Source: an uncultured Collinsella sp. (GTDB lineage Bacteria; Actinomycetota; Coriobacteriia; Coriobacteriales; Coriobacteriaceae). Taken from it: a stretch of 12,440 nucleotides of DNA. Location of the stretch: positions 1 to 12,440 of the forward strand of contig USBA01000038.1 of the NCBI GenBank assembly GCA_900552735.1. The letters are read 5' to 3'. The notes below the pieces were generated by a model. That model worked only from the letters and a program-made list of their open reading frames with translations, ran no database searches and had not been told where the DNA came from. Shown here in pieces: positions 7,239 through 12,440 of the stretch. Made by a program: the position numbers and the translations under genes. Position 1 is the stretch's first letter. Each line of letters begins with the position of its first letter.

Positions 7239-9041
7239 TTACGCCTCCAAAAATGCGCCGGTCTGGCGGCCCCACAGGCTCGCATACTCGCCGCCCGCCT
7301 CGACAAGCTGCGCATGCGTACCGTCCTCGACAATCTCGCCGTCCGCCAGCACCACGATGCGGTCGAGCGCCGCCACGGTGGACAGGCGATGTGCCACCAC
7401 GATGGAGGTGCGCCCGCGCATCAGGTTCTCGAGCGCCTCCTGCACCAGCGCCTCGGACTCGCTGTCCAGGGCAGACGTCGCCTCGTCGAGCACCAGAATC
7501 GGCGCGTCGGTCAGGATAGCGCGGGCGATGGCCACGCGCTGGCGTTGGCCGCCCGAAAGCTTAACGCCGCGCTCGCCCACCATGGTGTCAAAGCCACGGG
7601 GCAGGCGGTCGATAAACTCCAGGGCATTGGCCAGACGCGCGGCCTCGCGGATCTGCTTGTCGGTGGCGTCGGGACGGCCGTAGGCGATATTCTCGCGAAT
7701 GGAGCGATGGAACAGCAGCGCCTCCTGCGGCACGTAGGCAACCTGGCGGCGCAGGCTCTGCTGCGTGCAGCGCGAGACGTCTTGGCCGTCCACGAGCACG
7801 CGGCCGCCCTGTACGTCGTCCAGGCGCAGCAACAGCTTGGTAAGCGTCGTCTTGCCCGAGCCCGATTTGCCCACCAGGCCCACGCGCTGGCCCGCCGCCA
7901 CATGGAGCGTCAGGTCGTCGAACACGCTCTCGCCCGCCGCGGCATCACGGTATGCAAAGCTCAGGTGCTCAAAATCAATCGCACCCTCGCCCACCTTGAG
8001 CTCGGGGGCATTCTCGTCGTCTGCCACCAGACGCGGCTCGTCCAGCACGCGCGTCATCTCGGCCGCATCGCCCAGCGCGCGGTTGATGCGTTGCATCATG
8101 GAGCTCACGTAGTTCAGACGCATGGTGAGGTTGTACGTATAGGTAAAGATCATGACGAGCGCGCCGGCCGAGATGCCAAACCACGCGTTGCCACCCGCGA
8201 CGAACACACTCACCACGGCCATGGTGATGACGATAAGGCCCGAGGTCGTAAAGTTGCGCTGCATCATGGCGTGCATCGAAACCGTTTCAGCATCGCGCGC
8301 GGCGCGGTCGGCGGTATCGAACAGGTCGCGCTCAAAGTCCTCGCGCCCACAGGTCTTGACGGCCAGGATGTTCGTGACCGCGTCGGACAGCACGCCCGAC
8401 AGTTTGTTCTGAGCGGCGGACGTCGCGGCCGAAAGCGGCATGATGCGCTTGTACATAAGCCAGACAAACGCAATGTAGACGACCATGATGCCCACCAGGA
8501 TCACGGTAAACGTCGGCACCACCGGAGCGAGCGCCGCCACCGTGCAGATGACCGAGGTGATGGTGGGGATGAGCGAATACACCGTCACGTCCACCAGCCC
8601 CGTATAGCCGCTCATAAAACGGCTCGTCTGGCTCACAAGCGATCCGCCAAAGCGGCTGGTATGGAATGTCATGGATTGGTTGGAGAGCGTGTCGAAGCAC
8701 AGGCGCGCCAGGTGATAGTTGCCCGCGATCTCGAGCTTGTAGACGGTGTAGTCCTGTAGCTTGGAGAGGATCTGACCCACCAGGTTCACAAGCACGAGCG
8801 CCAGAATGTAGGGGCCAAAGACCTCGAATACTTGATCGCCCGCCACGGGACCGGCCTGGACGCGGTCGACGATGAGGGCCATCACATAGGTGTTGGCAAA
8901 CGTGAGCAAAAAGATGTAGCCCGCCGACGAGAACACCGAGAGAAAGACGATCAGCGGCTGCGTGCGCGTGACATCCCAAAAACGCCGCAGCGTGCGGCGC
9001 ACGGTGGAGCGCTTGAGCGGGCTGGTGCTTCTCTGAGACAT
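7239..9041 (-). CDS. ABC exporter, fused transmembrane and ATPase domains (MdlB/MsbA type)
   Basis: This 600-aa half-transporter has an N-terminal membrane domain with about six helices (from residue 27 to 305) and a C-terminal nucleotide-binding domain. The latter has Walker A GKSGSGKT (391-398), Q-loop YVPQE with Gln439, signature LSGGQ (495-499), Walker B ILVLDE with catalytic Glu520, D-loop SALD, and H-loop His551. All catalytic residues are canonical, so a homodimer with two working ATP sites is likely; no partner subunit is next to it. Such proteins export lipids, peptides or drugs, and the substrate cannot be deduced. AAAGGAAG shortly before the ATG at 9041 defines the start; the frame stays open back to 9401 but that part is antisense-like, arginine-rich and overlaps the rmuC 3' end. 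It sits between rmuC and nth with gaps of 127 and 63 bases. Confidence 0.95.
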   Translation of the reverse strand: MSQRSTSPLKRSTVRRTLRRFWDVTRTQPLIVFLSVFSSAGYIFLLTFANTYVMALIVDRVQAGPVAGDQVFEVFGPYILALVLVNLVGQILSKLQDYTVYKLEIAGNYHLARLCFDTLSNQSMTFHTSRFGGSLVSQTSRFMSGYTGLVDVTVYSLIPTITSVICTVAALAPVVPTFTVILVGIMVVYIAFVWLMYKRIMPLSAATSAAQNKLSGVLSDAVTNILAVKTCGREDFERDLFDTADRAARDAETVSMHAMMQRNFTTSGLIVITMAVVSVFVAGGNAWFGISAGALVMIFTYTYNLTMRLNYVSSMMQRINRALGDAAEMTRVLDEPRLVADDENAPELKVGEGAIDFEHLSFAYRDAAAGESVFDDLTLHVAAGQRVGLVGKSGSGKTTLTKLLLRLDDVQGGRVLVDGQDVSRCTQQSLRRQVAYVPQEALLFHRSIRENIAYGRPDATDKQIREAARLANALEFIDRLPRGFDTMVGERGVKLSGGQRQRVAIARAILTDAPILVLDEATSALDSESEALVQEALENLMRGRTSIVVAHRLSTVAALDRIVVLADGEIVEDGTHAQLVEAGGEYASLWGRQTGAFLEA

Positions 9042-9087
9042 GGGCTTCCTTTCGCATCTGATAGGGCGAAACGCCATTGTTGCACAT

Positions 9088-9101
9088 TGGAGCACGCTCC
9101 A
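9088..9101. promoter_or_regulatory. Short dyad upstream of the ABC exporter gene, possible operator
   Basis: TGGAGC (9088-9093) and GCTCCA (9096-9101) are exact inverted copies two bases apart, 46-60 bases before the ABC start codon. No T-tract follows on either strand, so it is not a terminator, and a protein-binding site or a 5'-leader hairpin is possible. No convincing -35/-10 pair is seen in the 127-base gap. Confidence 0.25.
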
Positions 9102-9115
9102 GACAAGTGCGATAC

Positions 9116-9155
9116 GAAAAGCGGTAGGGCGCCCGCGTTTGCACCGGTGCCCCGC
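9116..9155 (-). terminator. Weak terminator-like hairpin after rmuC
   Basis: GCGG and GGC (9121-9124, 9128-9130) pair with GCC and CCGC (9149-9155), with a 3-base bulge, followed on the minus strand by TTTT. It begins about 13 bases after the rmuC stop. The bulge and the short T-tract make it a weak candidate. Confidence 0.35.
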
Positions 9156-9168
9156 CGTCTTGTTGCAA

Positions 9169-10524
9169 TTAGTCCTCGTCTTCTTGGTCTGTGGGAAGGC
9201 CCGCGGGCGTGAGTCCCAAGATCTCATCGGCTTGGTCGACGTCTTCCAGTGCGTCGATGTCCTTGAGCTTGCGCTCCATGACGTTGGTGCGCGTGGTGAT
9301 GATGCCCTCGACCGTTTTACCCGCGGTCTCGATCTGCTGCTGGGCGCGACGCAGCGCCGCCTGATAGCGCGGCAGCTCGGCCTTGACGGCAGAGAGCACA
9401 CGCAACACGTCGTCGGTGCGCTTTTGCAGCCTAAACGTCTGGTAGCTCATCTGCAGGCTGTTGAGGATGGCCGCCATGGTACTGGGGCCGGCAACGTTGA
9501 CGTGATAGTCGCGGCCCAGGGTCTCGATAAGCCCGGGACGGCTGACGACCTCGGCGTACAGCCCCTCAAACGGAACGAACATAATGCCAAAGTTGGTGGT
9601 CGCGGGCACGCTCAGGTACTTTTCGCAGATGTCCTTTGCCTCGCGTTTCACCATCGCATCGAGCGTCTTGCGCGCTGCGGCGACGGCCTCAGCGTCACCC
9701 GACTCCTGGGCGTCGAGCAGATGCTCGTACGCGTCGCCCGGGAATTTGGAGTCGATCGGCAGCAGCACGGGATCGCCCTCGTCTACCGGCAGCTTGACGG
9801 CAAACTCAACCCGCTCCGAGGCGCCGGGCTTGGTAGCGACATTTTCCAGATACTGGTCGGGCGTAAGGATGTCCGTCAGGATTGCACCCAGCTGTACCTC
9901 GCCCAAAATGCCGCGCGCTTTTACATTGCCCAGCACACGCTTGAGGTCGCCTACGCCGGTGGCGATAGATTGCATATCGCCCAGGCCCTTGTACACGGCC
10001 TCGAGCTGGTCGCTCACCTGCTTAAACGATGCCGACAGGCGATCGTTGAGCGTACGGGAGAGCTTCTCGTCCACCGTCGCACGCATCTGATCGAGCTGTA
10101 CGTTGTTGTCTTTGCGGATGGCGCCCAACTGGGCATCGACCGTCTCGCGCACCTTGTCCAGGCGGTGCTCGATGCCCTCGCGGTTGGCGCCAAGCTGTTG
10201 GGCTGTCTCGCGGCGCAGGTCATCCATACGGTCGCCGGCCTGCGAGAACTCACGCGCGATGGTCAGGTAGCGCTGCTGCTCTACGGCCGCATCGGTCGTC
10301 TGCTGCTGCGCGATGGCATTTGCCGTGCGGCGGGTTTCGGCCAAAGCGACGTTCAGGGTGTCGAGCGTGCTGTTGGCCTGCTCGAGCGCTGCCAGCGTTT
10401 CCGCGCTACTGTCGCCACGCTCCCGCAACTCGGCACGCAGGCTCTTGAGCTGGAGGGCGCAAGCCACAGCAACCCCCACCGCCACCAAGGCGATCACAAC
10501 AAGCACAATATCAATAGCAGACAT
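9169..10524 (-). CDS. rmuC: DNA recombination protein RmuC family
   Basis: In E. coli RmuC limits recombination and rearrangement at short inverted repeats, and its core is predicted to be a restriction-endonuclease-like nuclease. This 451-aa protein has one N-terminal membrane anchor (residues 4-26, SAIDIVLVVIALVAVGVA...), a long coiled-coil region rich in Glu, Gln, Arg and Leu (about 28-190), then the RmuC core. That core has GILGEVQLGAIL (205-216), the putative metal-binding LPIDSKFP (255-262, Asp-x-Lys), FVPFEG (316-321) and a helical segment to about 395. The last residues form an acidic tail. The ATG at 10524 is chosen because it starts directly at the anchor helix and has CGGAG just upstream, though the spacing (about 3-4 bases) is short. 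A TTGACA flanked by a 10-bp direct repeat lies upstream. Confidence 0.95.
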   Translation of the reverse strand: MSAIDIVLVVIALVAVGVAVACALQLKSLRAELRERGDSSAETLAALEQANSTLDTLNVALAETRRTANAIAQQQTTDAAVEQQRYLTIAREFSQAGDRMDDLRRETAQQLGANREGIEHRLDKVRETVDAQLGAIRKDNNVQLDQMRATVDEKLSRTLNDRLSASFKQVSDQLEAVYKGLGDMQSIATGVGDLKRVLGNVKARGILGEVQLGAILTDILTPDQYLENVATKPGASERVEFAVKLPVDEGDPVLLPIDSKFPGDAYEHLLDAQESGDAEAVAAARKTLDAMVKREAKDICEKYLSVPATTNFGIMFVPFEGLYAEVVSRPGLIETLGRDYHVNVAGPSTMAAILNSLQMSYQTFRLQKRTDDVLRVLSAVKAELPRYQAALRRAQQQIETAGKTVEGIITTRTNVMERKLKDIDALEDVDQADEILGLTPAGLPTDQEDED

Positions 10525-10542
10525 AAACTCCGCCCAACAAAC

Positions 10543-10610
10543 CCAATCGAGCACCAATCAAAACCGCGATCAATCTTACCCTGTCAAACGCAGTTCATGT
10601 CCAATCGAGC
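10543..10610 (-). promoter_or_regulatory. rmuC: Candidate rmuC promoter region with a flanking 10-bp direct repeat
   Basis: On the minus strand an exact TTGACA (10582-10587) lies about 58 bases before the rmuC ATG; the best -10 at legal spacing (TTTGAT) is poor. The 10-mer GCTCGATTGG occurs at 10601-10610 and again at 10543-10552, once on each side, 58 bases apart start to start. The repeat could be a paired binding site. Confidence 0.3.
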
Positions 10611-10647
10611 GCAGACAAGTTACCTTTGCGCTATGGGTGCTGGTCCG

Positions 10648-11082
10648 CTAGCTCTCCCAGCTGGCGCGGATGGTTGCTGCGACATCCCCCAAGCGCTGAC
10701 CAAGAGCTGCCAAGTGCTGAAGTACCTCATTGGGCGAGGCGCCGTTGAGGATGCACGTGAGGGCATATGAGGCCAAGAAGATTGTCGCGAGCCCCATCGG
10801 GATCAGCACGATCATCGCCAGCGTACGCAGGCGCTGGGCCCAGAGACGGTGACGCGCACGACGTTTATCGAACGCGAGCTCCTGCGCATATGAATCCTGC
10901 TGTACGGAATAGGCCTCTGGCGCCGAGTCACACCCGGGCACAGCTGCAGGTACAGCAGCGGGCACGACATTTTGCGCAAAGGGCTGGGCTGCCGCCCCTT
11001 GCATTTGCATCTCCATGAGTCGTTGCTGCTGACGCAGCATGCGCTCAGCTTGTCGCTGCGGAGTCTCAAGAAACAGATCCAT
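10648..11082 (-). CDS. Small single-pass membrane protein of unknown function
   Basis: I do not recognise this 144-aa protein. It opens with a charged, helical stretch rich in Gln, Arg and Met (residues 1-28, PQRQAERMLRQQQRLMEMQ), likely a coiled coil. A low-complexity Ala/Pro/Val linker follows (30-50, repeats of PAAV). After a basic stretch (KRRARHRLWAQRLR, 73-86) there is one hydrophobic helix (about 87-112), and an amphipathic tail (QHLAALGQRLGDVAATIRASW) ends the protein. The basic stretch before the helix predicts a cytoplasmic N-terminus by the positive-inside rule. GGAGG five bases before the ATG at 11082 is convincing, and the codons resemble those of the other genes, so it is very likely real. 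It lies 123 bases upstream of rmuC, whose product is also membrane-anchored with a coiled coil; a link is only suggested by position. Confidence 0.75.
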   Translation of the reverse strand: MDLFLETPQRQAERMLRQQQRLMEMQMQGAAAQPFAQNVVPAAVPAAVPGCDSAPEAYSVQQDSYAQELAFDKRRARHRLWAQRLRTLAMIVLIPMGLATIFLASYALTCILNGASPNEVLQHLAALGQRLGDVAATIRASWES

Positions 11083-11094
11083 GCTGGCCTCCAA

Positions 11095-11334
11095 AATCGG
11101 AGCATTCGACGCTTACGACCAGCATCCCGCACCGCCCTGACCGCGACAACGCAATCGCCGGCAATAGCCACAAAGTTTCTTTTGCTCAAAAGCTGTCGAA
11201 AAGCTCAATAACTCCCCTACCAGCACTTTCTCTGAGCTTTTTTTCGCCAGCAATCTTTTGGCCTTCCACCCTTACGCCAACTGACCAAAATCTAACCAAA
11301 AGCTTGACGGAAATTGTGAAGACAGGGACCCCAC
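11095..11334. other. Intergenic region upstream of the small membrane protein gene
   Basis: This AT-richer stretch holds no credible gene. A minus-strand TTGAGC followed after 17 bases by TATTGC (within about 11162-11190) is the best promoter-like pair for the gene at 11082, but both hexamers are weak. The hairpin at 11200-11244 lies inside it. Confidence 0.5.
11200..11244 (+). terminator. Terminator-like hairpin with T7 on the plus strand
   Basis: AAAAGCTCA (11200-11208) pairs with TGAGCTTTT (11233-11241) across a 24-base loop, and on the plus strand the T run 11238-11244 follows the GC core. The stem is AT-rich and the loop long, so strength is doubtful. No plus-strand gene precedes it. 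On the minus strand it would sit in the leader of the gene starting at 11082. Confidence 0.3.
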
Positions 11335-11366
11335 ACAAAAACGTGCCGTCCCAAAAGGTGCGGCAC
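11335..11366 (-). terminator. Intrinsic terminator downstream of the four-helix membrane protein gene
   Basis: GTGCCG (11343-11348) pairs with CGGCAC (11361-11366), followed on the minus strand by GTTTTTG. It lies about 180 bases after the stop at 11549, so the structured tract in between would be transcribed as a 3' untranslated region. Its arms and flanks match the terminator at 12271-12302. Confidence 0.6.
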
Positions 11367-11384
11367 ACAAACCAAACCATTAGC

Positions 11385-11548
11385 CAAACCTCGTGGGCAA
11401 GCGCGCGCCGCCAGACCCGCGGCGTATGCCTTTGCCTCGCGCGACCCTGCGAAGCCGTAAGCGAGAGGGAAAGGGATGCGCCGCGGGTCTGACGCCCGGA
11501 GCGGTAAAGCCAGCAGTTGCCCCGCGCTCCGCAGTCGGTGAAAGCAGA
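11385..11548. other. Structured non-coding tract (long 3' UTR, repeat element or RNA)
   Basis: This tract lies between the membrane protein stop and its terminator. Frames are open in several phases on both strands, but none has a ribosome site or a recognisable product, and the dominant signal is secondary structure. It contains the 78-base hairpin at 11413-11490 and a second inverted pair, CGGAGCG (11497-11503) with CGCTCCG (11525-11531). I find no RNase P, tmRNA or SRP RNA signature in it. Confidence 0.5.
11413..11490. repeat. Long imperfect inverted repeat (about 30-bp stem)
   Basis: The outer 12 bases AGACCCGCGGCG (11413-11424) pair perfectly with CGCCGCGGGTCT (11479-11490). Pairing continues inward with a T-G wobble, two G-G mismatches and a 2-base bulge to TCGC/GCGA, leaving a loop at about 11441-11460. 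No T-tract follows on either strand, so it is not a simple terminator. It could be a dispersed palindromic repeat, an mRNA-stabilising 3' stem, or part of a small RNA. Confidence 0.75.
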
Positions 11549-12181
11549 TCACATGCCCGCGAGACCTCGAGCTGCGGTGGCACACATAAACGCCAGGACT
11601 AGGATCACGAGCGAACCCGCGATATCAACCAGCACGCCCATTGCACGGCGCTCAAACAACCAGCTCTCAAAGTGCGGAGCAACATTGCGCCAGACACGCC
11701 ACAACAAGATGCCCATGCCGATGACGCCGGGAATATTGAGCAGCAAAATCTCGGAGCACAAGAGGCCGATCAAGTTGCCGGCGGCAAAGCCCGCATCGCC
11801 CTCGCAGTATTTGCGATAAATCATGTACAACATGTACGCCACAAACGGCTGCAGGCACGCAGAGATAAACGTAACCACCATCGAGGGATCCTGAAAAAAG
11901 ACCTCAGTAAGCTTATCAACGCTCGCAGCATCCTTCGAGGCCAAGAACAATCCGATAACCACCACGGGCACCACGCCCAAAATGACCTCGACCATAGTAA
12001 ACAGCTTGGCAGTCATATCCTCACTAGCCGAATTCAAATGAGGCGCCCACTCAGGATGAGCATGCGCACCAACCTTCTTCTCCTTATCGGCACGCGCAGC
12101 CTTACCGCTCTCATCAACCACGCGATGAGGATCAAGACGAGTCCCCACAGCAGCAACCCGAGCCCGAGACTTCTTACCCAT
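11549..12181 (-). CDS. Unrecognised membrane protein with four hydrophobic segments
   Basis: I do not recognise this 210-aa protein. A basic, hydrophilic N-terminal part (MGKKSRARVAAVGTRLDPHR and on to about residue 55, with His-rich GAHAHPEWAPH) precedes four hydrophobic segments, at about 60-82, 101-122, 133-160 and 181-203. The linkers carry charged motifs such as YRKYCEGDAG and LWRVWRNVAPHFESW. The ATG at 12181 begins the MGKKSRAR segment; its ribosome site is weak (TGGGGTG), and a TTG at 12211 is a poorer choice. The first 56 codons include 30 ending in T and only 3 ending in C, unlike the C-biased genes nearby, while later codons are mixed. It stands alone between two terminators of the same family, so it is probably monocistronic. 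Confidence 0.75.
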   Translation of the reverse strand: MGKKSRARVAAVGTRLDPHRVVDESGKAARADKEKKVGAHAHPEWAPHLNSASEDMTAKLFTMVEVILGVVPVVVIGLFLASKDAASVDKLTEVFFQDPSMVVTFISACLQPFVAYMLYMIYRKYCEGDAGFAAGNLIGLLCSEILLLNIPGVIGMGILLWRVWRNVAPHFESWLFERRAMGVLVDIAGSLVILVLAFMCATAARGLAGM

Positions 12182-12226
12182 AAATAACACCCCACAACAG
12201 GAAGCAAACAAACAAAAGCACTACCC

Positions 12227-12268
12227 AGTGTACCCCACCCATGAACGGTGCCATCCCACCCCCCCCCC
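12227..12268 (-). promoter_or_regulatory. Presumed promoter region of the four-helix membrane protein, with a C10 tract
   Basis: The promoter must lie in the roughly 90 bases between the terminator at 12271 and the start at 12181. TACACT (12227-12232, minus strand) is the best -10 candidate; no good -35 is at the right distance. An uninterrupted run of ten C (12259-12268; G10 on the coding strand) lies about 27 bases upstream of it. Confidence 0.25.
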
Positions 12269-12270
12269 AA

Positions 12271-12302
12271 ACAAAAACGTGCCGCCCCTATCGGGGCGGC
12301 AC
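12271..12302 (-). terminator. Strong intrinsic terminator for a minus-strand gene to the right
   Basis: GTGCCGCCCC (12279-12288) pairs perfectly with GGGGCGGCAC (12293-12302) around a TATC loop, followed on the minus strand by GTTTTTGTTTG. It should end a transcript entering from beyond the right edge. The C10 tract lies directly beyond the T-tract. Confidence 0.88.
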
Positions 12303-12440
12303 ACAAACTTCTTATCAGCTTTTCAGTAACGAGCACGCGACGACCCAACGCCGGAGCGGCAGCGGGGGGAATTAAAAATCCTAAGCCGCCCCACCGGGAA
12401 CCGGGTGAACCGGGTAAATTGTTTAACCCCCAACAGGGGC
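12303..12440 (-). other. Right-edge region, possible 3' end of a gene or untranslated tail
   Basis: One minus-strand frame is open from the edge to TGA at 12323-12325, about 20 bases before the strong terminator, which is the expected place for a stop. The 38 residues (ending SGVGSSRARY) are arginine-rich and contain TRFTRF, encoded by a tandem 9-bp repeat (GAACCGGGT at 12398-12406 and 12407-12415 on the plus strand). Codon bias is weaker than in the real genes, so this may just be an untranslated 3' tail. Confidence 0.25.

Noticed and set aside
3699..8759. Very long plus-strand open frames opposite mfd, nth and the ABC gene (687 and 867 codons)
   Set aside because: They lie antisense to well-supported genes, have His/Arg/Ala-rich composition without domains, and cross gene borders. 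Strong GC3 bias commonly keeps such frames open.
9042..9401. N-terminal extension of the ABC exporter of about 120 residues
   Set aside because: The extension is Arg/Ser-rich, overlaps the rmuC 3' end in another frame, and a good ribosome site precedes the ATG at 9041.
11385..11548. RNase P RNA, tmRNA, SRP RNA or 6S RNA
   Set aside because: I looked for GAGGAAAGTCC-type, tRNA-like and GGAAG/GCAGC tetraloop signatures and saw none; the fold is one dominant hairpin.
11292..11585. Several overlapping open frames on both strands of the hairpin tract
   Set aside because: They are open in several phases at once, lack ribosome sites and cross the terminator or the inverted repeat; this is a structure signal, not coding.
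12034..12348. Minus-strand frame of 104 codons across the right terminator
   Set aside because: It reads through a strong terminator and the C10 tract and overlaps the start of the membrane protein gene in another frame.
12390..12420. tRNA T-arm from the GGTTC repeats at the right edge
   Set aside because: No matching acceptor stem, D-arm or anticodon arm can be placed; the GGTTC comes from a tandem 9-bp repeat.
1..12440. CRISPR array, insertion sequence, phage genes or defence system
   Set aside because: No regularly spaced repeats, transposase or integrase motifs, Cas or nuclease-effector domains were seen; the gene content is core metabolism and repair.

Overview
This is a high-GC chromosomal window in which almost every convincing gene lies on the minus strand. 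The Actinomycetota-like Mfd, the strong C/G bias at third codon positions and the short AGGAGG-type ribosome sites suggest a host-associated Coriobacteriia such as Collinsella. That placement is inference; there is no rRNA gene in the window to confirm it.

Layout in the direction of minus-strand transcription (right to left). At the right edge (12303-12440) there is no clear gene, only a short frame running off the edge, followed by a strong terminator (12271-12302). Next comes an unrecognised four-helix membrane protein (11549-12181), a roughly 460-base non-coding tract with a long imperfect hairpin (11413-11490) and a second terminator of the same family (11335-11366), then a small single-helix membrane protein (10648-11082). 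After that follow rmuC (9169-10524), a single-chain ABC exporter (7239-9041), nth/endonuclease III (6510-7175), mfd (2757-6389), a PAP2-family membrane phosphatase (1837-2700) and a threonine-aldolase-like PLP enzyme (766-1791). This last gene is closed by a perfect 13-bp terminator (714-747), directly after which a GNAT acetyltransferase begins (98-688). The last codons of a plus-strand gene (2-76) converge on it.

The functional core is DNA maintenance. Mfd couples stalled RNA polymerase to nucleotide excision repair, endonuclease III starts base excision repair of oxidised pyrimidines, and RmuC is a predicted nuclease that limits recombination at inverted repeats. The ABC exporter, phosphatase, threonine aldolase and acetyltransferase are housekeeping or metabolic neighbours with no evident shared pathway. 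Gaps between the middle genes are 45-127 bases, and several hold weak terminators just upstream of the next ribosome site, which suggests partly coupled rather than strictly operonic expression.

The window is mostly ordinary core genome. The parts that merit a second look are the structured non-coding tract at 11385-11548, the two terminator cousins, an alanine-rich insertion in Mfd, a C10 tract upstream of the right-hand membrane gene together with that gene's unusual T-ending codons, and a 10-bp direct repeat around a TTGACA upstream of rmuC. I see no mobile element, CRISPR array, tRNA or phage gene.
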